In this document: positions 35,449-48,275 of the stretch, piece after piece | Position numbering within the stretch: the stretch's first letter is position 1 | Layout: each line of letters starts with the position of its first letter | Assembly (NCBI GenBank): GCA_960531495.1 | Contig: CAUIJY010000075.1 | Coordinates: 1,674,001 to 1,738,000 of the forward strand | Source: Zeus faber | Taxonomy: Eukaryota > Chordata > Actinopteri > Zeiformes > Zeidae | Reading direction: 5' to 3' | DNA length: 64,000 nt | Translations under genes and position numbers: made by a program | The notes under the pieces: model-generated | What the model saw: only the letters and a program-made list of their open reading frames with translations | What the model was told of the DNA's origin: nothing | Databases searched by the model: none

Positions 35449-36336
35449 AAGGCCATCAGCAAAACGAAGGAGCACCAGAAGTTGCATTAATGGTAAAAAG
35501 TATTTCATTTATTATTGGTTAGCTACAGTATAAGAACAATATTATGAAGAAGAATAAAGAGAAATGTATTATATAGAGGGCTTTTTTAAGTACTCAGAGA
35601 TGTGTTGTACATTAAAAATGTATGCCTTACTTATGAAGTAGCCAATTTTGCATTGATCAAGAGAATCGTGGTTTTTGTCTGTTTATTTGCTTTATGTTAT
35701 CCAATAATAAAATCGACATTATTAAATACATGATTATTATAGATTATTCTTGACCCATCCTAGCAAAAGCGTTGAATGAATGAATCCTTGGGTGATTGAA
35801 ATGGTGTTTGAGGCGTGTGACCGCCTGGCCGATGGATCACTCTGGAGCACGTATGGATGAGATGAGTTCGGAGACATTTTATCAGTGTCTCGGGGTATGT
35901 TTAGCTACATGGCTGATGAAAATCGCGATTAAAAACAAGCAAATGTATAAATGTGAGATACAGTAAGCATAGTATGTGTGTTGTACACAACATGTCAAAC
36001 TAGTTTCCCACAGGAGTCCTTGGTTTAAAAGTAGCGTTATAATCTAAATATCTGGTAGGATTTCTGGAAAGGATACTGTAAGGCTTTAAATTTATTTGAA
36101 AAAAATATAACAAGGCGAGAGAGCTGTAAAGTTAGTTGACAGGCTGAAATGATTATGGAAGTTGATGTGAAAGACAATGAAAGTGGGAAAGTTAGCAAAT
36201 GATGCATTTGGGATTCTTTGTTAAGGATGGAAGTTGGAGCAAAGAGAGTTGTAAAAGTCATTTTAGTAAAATATTGGTTCAGCAGAGGAAGCTAGCTAAC
36301 TTATGAGTTAACCCGGACTAACTTCCGGGTGCGCCG
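35449..36336. other. AT-rich spacer, nothing recognisable
   Basis: Unremarkable AT-rich sequence with short reading frames only. No inverted ends, LTR or exon-like stretches were noticed. Confidence 0.55.
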
Positions 36337-36600
36337 TAGTATGGACACACCGGCTCTGCATTCAACTCTTAGTTTTGTGTTTATTACTATTTGTATTGTT
36401 CTTATTTTTGCATGCAGTGCACTGTCGCTATTACAATATGAACGACAAGCACTCCTGGACGTCTGTTCGACACCTCATACGGACTTTTTCGCAACTTACC
36501 GGAGTACGTACTAAGATCTCTTTGTCCTGCCGCCACTGTGTTTACCAATACGCCGACGGAGGAGAAAGACAAGAGGAAAACCTGCCGGAATTCTATGCAG
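36337..36600 (+). mobile_element. 5' fragment of a fish LINE (leader of its ORF)
   Basis: The frame from the ATG at about 36340 gives MDTPALHSTLSF, a hydrophobic stretch and SLLQYERQALLDV. A second frame then gives DLFVLPPLCLP and RRRRRKTRGKPAG. The order of (Y/Q)xRxxLLDI and then an Arg-rich RRGKRAG-like block is what I know from the N-terminus of L2/CR1-type LINE proteins in teleosts. No endonuclease or RT follows, so only the start of the element is left. Confidence 0.45.
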
Positions 36601-37315
36601 ATCTCGGAGGAGATACTAAAAAAGTGAATAGGTTTGATCTTGAGTGTGTAAAGTTTTGTGATTTTTCGAGTTTCTTAAGGCCCCAAAAGTCAGGTTAACA
36701 CTTCAATTCAACACAGTGCCATGCCCACATTGTGTGACGAAAACCCAATGTTTTAATAAATTTAATCCCCAAAGTGTCTTGTAGACACTCGCGAACTTTG
36801 AAGTCGATCTGATGAATCCCCTAGGAGTTTGCGCACATTAAATCCAATATGGCCACCTTCCTGTTGGTTGGGTGTCGGTCATGGCGGCAATATAATTTTT
36901 TTTGAGTCTAGTGATGTTACATTAATATACCCAATTTCATGTTAAAAAGTGAATAGGTTTGATGTTTTGAAATTTTCAACAGGGCGTGTCCGGTCATTTT
37001 GCCATGCCCAAGCACGGAACCCATAGAATATCAATTGCCACACTGGGACTGACGAGTGCACAAAGTTTCTTGAATTTCCAAGTATCTTTTGGAACATGAA
37101 ATTTAACGTGTTGCCACGCCCACACCGTGTGCCAAAAAATATATATATTTTGATAATGTTAAGCTGTGAAGGTGTCTTGTAGACACTCGTCAAGTTTGAA
37201 GCCGATCCGATAAATCGCCAAGGAGGAGTTTCGCTAAAGTACAAAACATAAATATGACTAAAAAGTCAGGAAAATTAAAAATGGCCGACTTCCTGTTGGG
37301 TTTTGTGAGTAAAAA
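36601..37315 (+). repeat. Unclassified dispersed repeat, two tandem subunits
   Basis: Two similar subunits begin with AAGTGAATAGGTTTGAT at about 36622 and 36946, a period of about 324. Each contains GTGTCTTGTAGACACTCG and an ATGGCC(A/G)(C/A)CTTCCTGTTGG-like end. The same family returns near 46286-47440 in both orientations. The length and dispersal suggest a non-autonomous element. I cannot name the family. Confidence 0.7.
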
Positions 37316-37539
37316 AAAAAATATATATATATACATATACTATAACTATTACGTACTACATATAACTATACTACTATAACTATAACATTACAGATTGAAC
37401 TAATCCTCGATAGCAAAACTATATGTGTGTATACTACAGTATACATTACATAAATTTATTCATGTACATTACTATCATTCATATAGTGGGTAATTATGAA
37501 ATACAGTTTTATTGATCAGTCAGAGCCAAAATTAAAACA
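37316..37539. repeat. AT-rich simple sequence
   Basis: An A run and TATATATA, then imperfect ACTATAACTATA-type repeats. It separates the dispersed repeat from the start of retrovirus relic B. Confidence 0.6.
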
Positions 37540-37898
37540 TGTCTAAAGACACTGGGTGTAACTACGCAACCAGTTAGAAACCGGCACTGAAACGGTTAAT
37601 CTGGCGCACACACAGCGGGGAGTCTGAAACTAGATACTCGGGAGATGGGAAATAACAAAGGCGGGACCGCCTCGCAAAGGGGGGTCTGTCATTTGTAACA
37701 AAGTGACGAGGAAACAAAGTTTCTGCAGACTCCTGGGTGAAATGTATGCTAGATGAGACACGCAGCTTAGGACTAACCACGTCGACGTAAAACGTTTTTT
37801 ATTTTTTGGTAGATTCTCAAACCGTCCTATAAACTCTCCGTAGCTCAAAGTTCCAGTTTCATCCCATCATTCCGGATTTGGAAATTTTGAACACGACA
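37540..37898 (+). mobile_element. 5' LTR of relic B
   Basis: The 3' edge is firm: it ends CGACA three bases before the primer site. The 5' edge at TGTCTAAAGACAC is a guess from the TG rule. A TATA-like CCTATAAACTC lies near 37826. No second copy was found in the window. Confidence 0.55.
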
Positions 37899-37901
37899 AA
37901 T

Positions 37902-37919
37902 TGGTGACCCCGACGTGAT
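37902..37919 (+). other. Primer-binding site for tRNA-Trp
   Basis: TGGTGACCCCGACGTGAT is identical to the primer site known from Rous sarcoma virus, which uses tRNA-Trp. It sits 3 bases after the LTR, as expected. It is a different tRNA from that of relic A, so two separate retroviral lineages are present. Confidence 0.85.
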
Positions 37920-38997
37920 CCCATTACAAGACTGCAGAGGAGTTCCGAAAGCCTGAACGGTTGCGATACTTCCATGGGTACCCGCTAAAAGGTGAGCAGA
38001 GCCATTTCATGAAGTCTGCATAGATTAGATAGGAATATTTTAGGTGGAAGTGTTGTACTGTTTAAGGCTGGACGAACAACTTTGTGGTTTTGGGGATGTA
38101 TTGTTGAATGATGCATGAATAATAATTGTTAAATATTGTGGAGAGGAGAAATTGGATTGTTTGATGAGAACGGTAGTAAGGTAAGTTAAGGGAACGGGTT
38201 AGGAAACCCCCCTTCGAAGCGGCTGTGTGTTTAAATTGCGTAGTAATTCCACGTAACGTTTGGGCCCGTGTGTAGAGAATACATCCAGTATGCCTAAACT
38301 GAGCGACGTTTTGGTGATGAACAATGTTTAACTCGTGAAGTAATTCCGAATCCCGTTTAGGCCCGGTTGTTGAAAAGACCTCCGAAATGCCTAAACTAAG
38401 TGATGTCTGGCGATGAAAAATGTTAAACTCAGCCTTCAGAAGGGTAGTCGATAGTCGGTAATTTCATTTAAGGGTGAAAGGCCCGGAATCATTTTTAAAG
38501 TAAAAAGGAAGCCAAGCATTTAGGGGTTAAAGGCCCGGTTCTTAGAGAAACCAAATATTAAAGGGTTAAAGGCCCAATTCACGTGACTTAGCGTAAAATT
38601 GTATTGCCGGCTGTGTGAGTGAGAGTGTGCGCAACGAGGTACCTTGTGTGTGTGGAAAGAGAGGTACCATGCGTGTGTGTGAATGTGAGAGAGACCGCGG
38701 GCGTGTGTGTGTTTGAGACAGTCTTTGTGTTTAAGAGAGTGTGTGTTTGATAGAGTCTGTGCATGTGTGATAGAGGTTTTGTGTGTGTATGTGTATGAAC
38801 AACCTCCTCAAATTGCCCTAGATAAAAGGGCAATATATAAAACAAAAATACAAATAAAAAAAAAAAGTTGACCTGTAATAACCTAAAAGACCACTAGTGG
38901 CGTAGCTGCACCAGAAACACATTGAGATCCGAACATTTGAGGTTTCCCCCTCCCACTTCTTCCCATGTCTTTTGTTCTCCTGCCATTCAAAAACATA
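37920..38997 (+). other. Long leader of relic B with splice donor and internal repeats
   Basis: AAAAG|GTGAGC at 37991/37992 is a good splice donor for a subgenomic env transcript. Downstream, blocks around GGCCCG and GCCTAAACT(G/A)AG repeat near 38260-38320 and 38358-38410, and GGGTTAAAGGCCC repeats near 38523 and 38564. A TG-rich tract fills about 38600-38800. No ORF of note. Confidence 0.6.
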
Positions 38998-41436
38998 ATG
39001 GAAAAGACCCCATCCCCCAGACCCGGCACCAGTGAGATTCGTATTGAAGCTGTAGCTGAGCTCAAGAACAGAACAGAGCCAAAGTTCCATGCTTGAGAAA
39101 CTTGGAAATTCCATAAATATGAACAAAAATGGATCAAAGCAGGGTGGTGGTCGAAAGACACTACCCCGACAGCAGAAAACCGCACCAAGGTGATAGAGGA
39201 AGAAAAAAGACTGCTGGCTGAAGCAGGAGTGGATGCAAAAAACAACCCTGGATTAATGGGGGCTTGAAAGCGCAAGTTAAACAAGCAGCGTGCACAATGG
39301 GCGCTGGTTCAGCACATAATGACGGCATGGATTCGAGCGGAAATGATTGTCGAACGTCGCAATAAAATCAGAAATGCCGCAACCAAGGCAGTGGTAGAAG
39401 CCCAGAAGGAACCCTACCCCCCACAAGAAGACAAGTTACCACCCCTCCCCGAACCCATCCCCCAAGGTCACACCCCACTCCAACCACACACCACCCCATC
39501 CCTCTACCCCTCCCTGCTGGCCGATGAAGAAACACATCGGCACCCCCCCTCTCCGTACAACCCTAAGACCGAGCACACACCTGAAGCAACAGCGCCCCCT
39601 GTGCTGAGCAACCAGAAAATAGCCACCCCACCCCCGCCAGAAATACAAGCACCCGTATTAGTAATGGAAGGCCCGATCCAAATCCATTTCCGAGTACAGC
39701 CCTCCCCAAAGCCATCTGACAGTGAGAACAAGGACAATGATCAGACATCGCCCCCTAACGATCAAACAGACACAAAGAGTTTCTCTCCTCTAATACAGAG
39801 GACGACGAATGCACTTGCCAGTCCTAAAAACCACAAAAAGACATCAAGAAAGGAAAAAGAAATGTACCACAAGGGTTAGCCACGCAACTGTCACACTGAC
39901 TGGACAATGTGGCCCACTACCAGAGGATGCCAACACAACCCATGTTCATCTCATAGCACCTCCTGCAGACGCTACAGCCAAACAACAACCCAAAGAAAAA
40001 CAAAAGACCCGAAGCCAGCCCACACCTTCACCTACCCCTGTAGTCCCCAAATACACCTTTAAGAAAACAAAACAAAGACACCCCACCCCCCTCCGCTCCT
40101 GGGAAGAAGAACCCATGTCAGACCACGAGACTAAGACAAAAAAGTGGTCATTCAAAAACAGTGGCAGCTCCCGGGGAGAGTACACAAACGACAACAGAAG
40201 AAAAGGAACCCTTATAGCATCATCCAAAAGCCAGGCCAGAAGATCGTCAGCAATAGGGATAGTTACCCGCTCGAAAATTAGACAACGAGAGGAGGAACAA
40301 AAGCAGTCCGCCAAAAGAGAAACATTTGTTCCCTGGTACCACCGCGACATGCAGGCCCTCAAAGGCAACCTATCAGCGTTGGACAAAGGAGCTGCAGCAT
40401 GGATCCGAATCTTCGAAAACCACACAGCGGCTGACACACTAGCCCTAAGAGATGTGCGAGCCATTCTCCGCGCCACAGCAGGAAACATCACCCTGACCTC
40501 CCTGGAAAGAGAAGTTAGAACCCTCACCATGGCACACGAGCACCCATTCGACCACATGCGGAATGACATATGGACAGCCATGAGAGAAACCTGGCCGACC
40601 AGACGCAACACAGTGGCCCTGGCAGGCCTGAGATTTAAAAATGGGGAAGAACCACACGCCTATCTCACATGAGCAAAGGAGCTCTGGAGTGATAGCACTG
40701 TAGAACGTCATGACCCCTGCCTAGTGGGTCTCCCCATGTACATGCAGATGCCAAATGCCAAAATGGCCTCCCAGGAGATGTCAGGCTGTAGCTCGCAGAC
40801 ACAGTTTGACTGTCAGACATGACCGAGAGACAGTGGGAGAGCCATCTCATCCATCACCTGGAAAGACACATCAAAAAGCAAGAAGACGAATTCCTGGAGA
40901 AAGATTCCATACAAACCAGACTACTAAAAATGCAGGTAAAAAAACTGGAAGATGAAGTCAATACGGACAAAAAGAAGAAAGCAACTGTGCAAGCAGTAGT
41001 CACCACCCCTGAAGCACAGGCCCCGCCCCAAACCGCGCCACTACAATGGACAGGACCACAGCCCCTAACTGTAACCCCCGCCTACCCACCAGCCCAGCAC
41101 CTACCCCAATGGCAGCAGGCCTGGACTCCCTATGAATATCCCCAGCGGCAGTATCCAGGGGCCCCCGCACCCTCATACCCCCAAGGCCCCCCCCAATGGC
41201 AGCAACTGAGAGGGAGAGGACAATTCCAATCCTCTAGAGGATGGGGAGGACCCGAGAAAACTACAGGATGTTTCATCTGTGGCCAAAGTGACCACTGGGC
41301 AAGGGAATGCCCCCAGAACCAACAACCCCAGCAATTATATAGAGGATCCTACCGCCCCCCTCAGAGAGGAAGAGGAGCTTCCTCGAGAGGAAAGGGAGGA
41401 CCCCGCATGGACACCCCGCCATGGCATGGAGCATAG
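38998..41436 (+). pseudogene. gag of relic B
   Basis: A matrix-like start (MEKTPSPRPGTSEIRIEA), a long Pro/Thr/Lys-rich linker, a capsid-like region near 40330-40670 (VPWYHRDMQALKGNL, TLALRDVRAILRATAGNI) and a nucleocapsid with one zinc knuckle, CFICGQSDHWAREC, near 41271-41312, inside an Arg/Gly-rich tail. In a living virus this would form the particle shell. Broken. Confidence 0.75.
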
Positions 41437-44400
41437 AGGCGCCCAGGGGACATGGAAGTGGTGGTACAGACAAAAATAAATGCCGAACCAGTAGTGCCAT
41501 GTACAATCCAAGGAATCACTGTCACTCCAAGGAATTACTGTCACTGTCACTGTCACGTGTCTTGCTTGAAGAACCTGGCCGGCAACATACTACGTACTAC
41601 ATACAACTATCCACTCGGAAATTACGGACTGTTGGATTCTCTGGGACGACACAAGTCCTTCACCGCACCCCTCCCTACCAAGATAGGTCCTCACAAAGTC
41701 AGACACCAATACCTCTACTCACCAAGCTGCCCCACCAACCTAATGGGAAGGGACCTTCTCCGAAGAACAGGGGCATCTGTGATATGTAACCTCCACGGTC
41801 TGGAAGTTAGTTTCTCTGAGCCAAAAGAAGAGCTAATACCCCTCGAACGTATACTTGTCTTAGGTGGAACTCCTGATACCACCCCCGACCCCACACTCAC
41901 CGGCTGGTGGCATTTTGTAAACCTACCAACTCTGGAAAAAGTCGATGCTGGACCTGTACACTGCACTCTCTGTTTCACACGCCACCGTGATGACATCTAT
42001 GACGAAGGCTGGGAAGCGAAAAAGGAGGGACGACAAGAACGACTCCAGACAACAGACTTCTATCTGGGCCACGAAGGAGTTGCAGCAGCGGTCCGCCTGA
42101 CACCAGACCAACAATCCTGGTATCTACTTCACGACACCGCAGTTCCACATGTGACCCTAGCCGTAGAAGCCAACCATGCAGCCAAACAATTGGGCCCCAT
42201 GGTCAAAAGAGCCCTCGCCAACCCACCTGGGTCCCCACAACGAACCCCCTGTTGCAACACACGCCAGACAAATCGGTTTGGAGAATAGGACACAACAGCT
42301 ACGAACAAGGCATATATGAAAGAAATGTCCTGGAAAGAACTTATCAAGGAAGCATCGAAGAACACCCCCTGGCAGCAGAAATGTTCGCCCAACTACCGCC
42401 AACCCTCTGGACCACCGGCCCCTATCACGTTGGCTGCACACCACACCACAATATACACATCAAAGTGAAAGCCCACGCTGTGCCCATTTGGCAAGGTCAG
42501 TACAAGGTCAAGCCCGAGGCAGCTGCTCGAATAGCCTCCACCATTGAAGGCCTCTTACAAGCAGGAGTTCTACGACCAGCGGATTCACCGTGGAACACAC
42601 AAATTCTACCAGTACCCAAGGCTGGAGGACACTCATGGCGCCTGGTCCACGATCTGCGACGTATCAACCAGGTGGTCCAACCCATTACTGAAAAAGTGCC
42701 CAACCCCCATGTCGCCCTGCATGCAGGCTCCCCGAGTCATCAATTTTTCACCGTCATCGACCTGGCCAACGCATTTTTTGGCCTCCCCTTGGCCAAAGAA
42801 AGTCAAGATATGTTTGCATTCACATTTAAAAAATGCTCTTAGACCTACACAAGAATGCTACGAGGATTCACATGCACGCCAACCATATTCAACGCCTGCC
42901 TGAAGGCAGATCTCAAGGAACTCCTACTCATCCAGTATGTCGACGACATCCTCATGGACATCACCACAGTAGAAAATTGCCTCACGGCCACCAAATCCCT
43001 GCTACGGCGCATCGCAAAATGTGGCTACAAAATCAGGAAGGAAAAAGCACAGGTCTGCCGCACAGAAGTGGTATTCCTGGGAAAAAGGATCACGGGAGAT
43101 AAGAGATACATCAACCCGGAAAGACAACAGGCAATGCTCCAGTACCCTAAACCCACCACCGTGCAGCAAATGCTAGCATTCCTGGGACTCACTGGCTATA
43201 GCAGACACCACATAGCTGATTATGTGGACCACACTGTTCCCCCACGCGAACCCATTGCGGAAGCTGGCCATCGGAACGTCAAGGCACCACTCAACTGGAC
43301 CACAAGTGCGGAGGAAGCGTTCATAAGATTGAAACAACTCATGGGGAAGGCCGAACACCTATGCACCCCAGACATCTCTTCCTCGTTCCATTTGGACGTT
43401 ACTGAAAAGCACGGAATTGTCAAGCTGTGCTCTGGCAGCCTCGACACGGTGAGCGCGCGATCCTGGCTCACCACAGTTGCAAACTCGACACAGTGGAACA
43501 TGGACTCTCCGGATGTGGACGACACACGGCTGCCATCGCACACGCCCTACGAGAACCGACCACATTACTTTCTACCACCCCACCATCGTGCATACCACTC
43601 ATGGAGTCAAATCCTACCTCGATCAAACGGATTTCACCTTTACCACACCAAAACACAAGATGCGCTTGCATGTCACCCTGGAAAGAGACAATGTCTTGTA
43701 CACAGCCGATGGAATCAACTTGGCCGGCGGACTACAGTATGCAGATGGCACCCATGACTGCGTACAGCTCATGAAACTGGAAGCAAAGGGCCGCACAGAC
43801 TTGGATGGAACATCTGACCCCGATGCAGAAATTGTCCTGTTTATAGATGGTTGTTGTTTCAAAGAAGAAGAGGGAAATAGAGCATCATACGCAGCCATTC
43901 AACAAATTAATGGACACCACGTCACCCTAAGAAGTGGGATGATAGAACAACCAGCATCAGCACAAAAAGCAGAACTCGACGCCTCGGTGAAAGCATTAAA
44001 AATCTCAAAAAACAAAAATGCAAACATATTCACCGACTCAGCATACGCACACGCTGCAGCTCACGTGGATGTAGCCATATGGATGAAAAGAGGACTCCAA
44101 ACGTCAGCAGGAGCCCCGGTAAAACACAAAGACCTCATACTCGCCCTCCTGGAAGCTATACATCTCCCCCGAAAAATCCAGATCATCAAATGCAAAGGAC
44201 ACTCCAAAGGAAATTCAAACGCAGCCGACACAGCAGCATAAGAAGCAGGAGGGAACCTAAAAGAAAGCGCAGCAATGATGATTGTATTTACTGAAGACAA
44301 CGCCCTCAATTTGTCAGAGGAACATCTGAAAGAAGTGCAGAAAGAAGCGAAATGGAACGAACACTCGCAGTGGCAGAAGAAAGGAGCCACATGCACCAGC

Positions 44401-45545
44401 GGCCTATGGAGAAGCCACGATGGGCGCCCAGTAGCACCAGCCGCACTCCTGGTCTACCTCATCAAGGATGCACATGGACAGACTCATGAAGGACCCAAAA
44501 GAACCACCAACAGGCTCAAACAGGACTGGTGGCATCCCTACCTGGAGGAAATGGTGGCCAACCATATTGCAGAATGCGTCGTCTGTCACGAGCTAAATAA
44601 GAAGACAGTCTACCAAAGACCTTTGGGAACATTCTCAGTGCCCCCCTACCCCTTCAGAGAAATATGCATAGATTACACCGGCATGGGCAGGGACAACAGA
44701 GTACAAGGGTACAGATACCTACTCGTGATGGTAGATCGATTCTCCAAATGGGTAGAAGCAGTCCCTTGCAAAAGAGAGGATGCAGTATCTGTGATTAAAT
44801 GGTTATGGAAAAAACGCATTCCTCGGTGGGGTTACCCCACAGTTATCTGCTCGGACAATGGATCTCATTTTACTAGCGATAAAAAACTCAGCCAGGTAGA
44901 ACAGGCATTAGGTATCTCCCATAGATCTGGTTCAGTCTATCACCCCCAGTCAAAAGGCCTAGTTGAAAGTGCAAACCAGACGTTGAAAGAAAAAATGGCC
45001 AAGGTGCTGATAGAGACAAAACAGCAACTCAGTATGTCTCTACAGAACATCACAAAAACGACTAAACTAACGTGGGTAGATGCCCTACCCCTAGCATTAA
45101 TGTCCATGCGAGACCTCTCCCCATAGTCAAACACATCTTAGCCCACACGAGATATTAACAGGCCGCCCCATGCCAGGTCCTCACAACCTACCAGCTAAAT
45201 CACCCGCTTTTGATGATTTCCAGGAAGGTTTACCTGAATATGTCAAAGCACTAACCGCAGTATCTCGAGTTTTGTATTCACAGGTCAAGAACACTGCCCC
45301 AGACTGCCCCACACCCTGGTGGTCAGCCCCGGAGACTGGGTCCACATCAAGGTCCACAAACAGAAGTGGCCTGAGCCAAGGTGGACTGGACCTTGGGAGG
45401 TAGTGTTGGCCACCTCACATGCAGTAAAGCTCAAAAATAAAACTGGTGCTCCCTATCACCACCTCTCCCACTGCGCCCCTGTCACCCCACCCGCAAGAAC
45501 TCTCACAGAAACAAGGATCCAGCTGAAAGACGTAAGCATTCTGTA
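41437..45545 (+). pseudogene. Protease and pol of relic B (RT, RNase H, integrase)
   Basis: The protease end is marked by NLMGRDLLRRTG near 41745. RT follows from about 42400 with WRLVHDLRRINQV and YVDD at 42936-42947. RNase H is near 43830-44230 (IVLFIDGCCF, ELDASVKAL, IFTDSAYA). Integrase has [10 protein letters not shown]-x-CVVCHE in the zinc-binding part, then [17 protein letters not shown] and [12 protein letters not shown] as the DDE core, and a C-terminal GDWVHIKVHKQKW and RWTGPWEVVL domain. Domain order is that of an orthoretrovirus. Broken in several places. Confidence 0.85.
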
Positions 45546-45577
45546 ATTAACCATGTAAAAAAAAAATAATATTTTTT

Positions 45578-46140
45578 TTGTTTACCCTAGGAGAAGTCCT
45601 GGACCCTACACAGTATACATATTCTTACCAAGTGGGACCCCAATTATCGTATGACCAGTATATGACAAAGGTCAAAGAGTGGGGCCGAATGAAAGAAACA
45701 GTTCTTGTCATTTATGCCTATGAAGGACAAATCCTGGCATTCAATGTTGATTTCTGTTCCATAATAAAGTGTGATTCCACCGGGTAGGAGCAGTACCAGT
45801 GGAATGAGAAATATGCGTGGTCCACCAACCCTAGACTAACAAGTGACTGGTGGCTGGACGAGGTTTAAGGTACCCATATTGATTGTGGGGCATGGAGTAA
45901 TGTGCTTATAAACACAGGAACCAGTAGGAGGAATTGCTACTCCACTCACGGAGCGTAGAACTAAAAGAAAATGCAGGAATGGATGATCACATCACTGGTT
46001 GGTTGGACTCTATGTTTTCCAAATGAAAAGGCCTCATTTTATCATGCATAATCAACGTTGCTATCATTGCTGCTCTGTTAATTGTATGTGGATGTTGTTG
46101 TATACCATGCATTTGTACTCTAGTGAAAAATGCATCATGA
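45578..46140 (+). pseudogene. env remnant of relic B with transmembrane tail
   Basis: A pyrimidine tract and CCCTAG at 45590 form a likely splice acceptor for the env transcript. A short N-terminal-like part follows. Near the end a hydrophobic anchor and Cys-rich tail, INVAIIAALLIV and CGCCCIPCIC, closes at 46140, in the style of gamma/epsilon transmembrane subunits. Far shorter than a normal env. Broken. Confidence 0.6.
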
Positions 46141-46285
46141 CTGCGTTGGGAAAACCAGAAATACAAGCGTACATGGCATTGAGACAGAAGGAATGTGGCG
46201 ACACCTATGTTGCTATAGGTATGGGCCTCCTTTCCCCAGCACCAGGACCCCGACATCCTCATCCACGATAACTGCATCTAGTTGA

Positions 46286-47440
46286 TCATTTTGACACGCC
46301 CATGTATAGGACCCATAGAATATTAAATGCCACACTGGGACTGAAGAGTGTGCAAAGTTTTGCAATAATTTTGTAGTTTCTCAAGGCCCCAAAAGTCACG
46401 TAAACTGTTTTTTTTAACATAAAATTCAACGCGTTGCCACACCCGCATCGTGACGAAAAAAAAATGTTTTAATAACTTTTAATCCCCAATGAGTCTCAAT
46501 CCAAAAAATCCCCCAGGAGAAGTTCACGAAAGTACAAAGCATAAAAAGTGGATAAAATATTACAAAAACACAGCTTTTTTTGGAACACGAAATCCAACGC
46601 TTTGCCACGGCCACATCGTGTGACAATTATTATTTTTTTTAATATCTTTTAATCGTGAAGGTGTCTTGTAGACACTCGCCAAGTTTGAAGCCAGATAAAT
46701 GGCCTCGGAGGAGTTTACGAAAGTACAAAGTGAGAAAATGAACGGAAAGTGACTAAAATTACACATTTAATCCAAGAAGTTACAAAAGTGTCCCGAATTT
46801 TGTTAATTTCATGGTAAAAAGTGAATAGGTTTGATGTTTTGAAATTTTCAACAGGGTGTGTCGGGCCATTTTGCCACGCCCATGCAGGCAACTCATACAA
46901 TATCAATTGCCACACTGGGACTAACAAGTGCGCAAAGTTTCGTGAATTAGTATCTTTGGAACATGAAATTTTACGTGTTGCCACGCCACCCTAGAAAATA
47001 AAATAATAATTTTCTGACCTATTCACCTTTTTCCACGTAAACTCCCAAAATTCGGTACACATTTGTAACCTCTCTAGACTTGGAAAAAATATATATTTCC
47101 GCCATGACGGAAACCCAACAGGAAGTCGGCCATTTTGAATTTTCCTGACTTTTTAGTCATATTTATGCTTTGTACTTTCGCGAAACTCCTCCTTGGCGAT
47201 TTATCGGATCGACTTCAAACTTGACGAGTGTCTACAAGACACCTTCACAGCTAAAACTTATTAAAATACATATATATTTTGGCACACGGTGTGGGCGTGG
47301 CAACACGTACAATTTCATGTTCCAAAAGATACTTGGAAATTCACAAATCTTTGCACACTCGTCAGTCCCAGTGTGTCATTTGATATTCTAGTGGTGCCAT
47401 GCATGGGCGTGTCAAAATGGCCGCCTATTATCTCCTACAT
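46286..47440. repeat. Unclassified dispersed repeat, direct part then inverted part
   Basis: 46286-47000 runs in the same direction as 36601-37315 (AAAAGTGAATAGGTTTGATG near 46815, TTGCCACACTGGGACT twice). From about 47100 the family is reversed (GGAAGTCGGCCATTTTGAA, GAGTGTCTACAAGACACC, GTGTGGGCGTGGCAACACG). The block therefore folds back on itself around 47000-47100. Confidence 0.7.
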
Positions 47441-47499
47441 ATTAGACATTGTGATAATATTATTCTGTTGTTACACGAGTGTGCATACATTCATTTTTG

Positions 47500-48275
47500 T
47501 ACTGAGCCTGTAGTCTGCTATTCAACTATTTAACGCCCATTTAACAATCTTGGACCTATACCAAACAATGTTGTCAAAATGTGTCTCTCACCCAAGTGTT
47601 TAAGTCTATGTGCCCAGGTCAAAGCAGCCCTACCCGTCCCACTTGAAGGACCTCTACACGGCCGCTGACCAGGTGAATGGGTGGTGATCGCGACTTACAG
47701 AGGAAAAGCTGGAACTCTGCCAGATTCCTAGGACCTTTCCAGCAGGGTTAGGGACCCGCACCACTGCAGCAGCAGTTAAGGTGGTAGAACGACCAATATG
47801 GATACACGTATCTCATCGCAAGAAAGTTCCTACTCCCCTCTAGGTACTCGTTGAGGAGACAACGTGAGTGTACGCTGAACGCTGCTCACCCTGCAACTGC
47901 GATGGAACCACTTCAACCATACCTACATAGGCTACTTGGGTTACTGCCATTCCCCTTACCACAGCCGAAGAAATGTGTGTTTTGGAAGCAGTTATCGAAG
48001 GGGCTTTCTACACCAACATTGGCGCCCCACAGACGGCTCCACCGCTGGACTTCTGCTCCACATTTGATTACACCTGGCCACTTCCCACCTTGTTATATGG
48101 TCATCATTTTCCTTGGCCCCTCCATCAAAAGGACACAGATAAAACAATATCTCTGTATAAATGTATTGTACTCAATTTATACATCATTTTCTGATCCCTT
48201 TGCCTCAATTATATTATACTTAAGCATTATTGCATTTTCCTTTTGTATCATTCCACTGGGAACAACAGAAGGGAG
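47500..48275 (+). pseudogene. 3' part of a class I-like retrovirus (probably relic A): integrase end to purine tract
   Basis: Reading pieces near 47580-47830 give PGEWVVIATYRGKAGTLPD and VKVVERPIWIHVSHRKKVP. This is the C-terminal domain of gammaretrovirus-like integrases, where WIH-SH-KK-P is typical. It differs from the integrase end of relic B, so it is a second retrovirus. Little or no env follows. A purine tract, AGAAGGGAG, lies directly before an LTR start. Broken. Confidence 0.6.

Larger units (their letters stand above)
37540..46285 (+). mobile_element. Endogenous retrovirus relic B, class I (gamma/epsilon-like), broken
   Basis: Parts in order: 5' LTR (about 37540-37898), tRNA-Trp primer site (37902-37919), a long leader with a splice donor, gag (38998-41436), protease and pol (41437-45545) and an env remnant (45578-46140). 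RT, RNase H and integrase resemble the gamma/epsilon group: VPNPHVALHAGSPSHQF, YVDD, then integrase with a GPW-type C-terminal domain. A 3' LTR was not recognised; the dispersed repeat begins near 46286. The coding regions are broken in several places. With only one LTR, age cannot be read from LTR divergence, but the breaks mean it is not recent. Confidence 0.85.

Noticed and set aside
39436-40611. Minus-strand frames across gag of relic B
   Set aside because: Shadows of a Pro-rich, GC-rich plus-strand coding region.
46286-48275. 3' LTR of relic B
   Set aside because: No repeat of 37540-37898 was found here; the LTR start at 48276 resembles relic A, not relic B.
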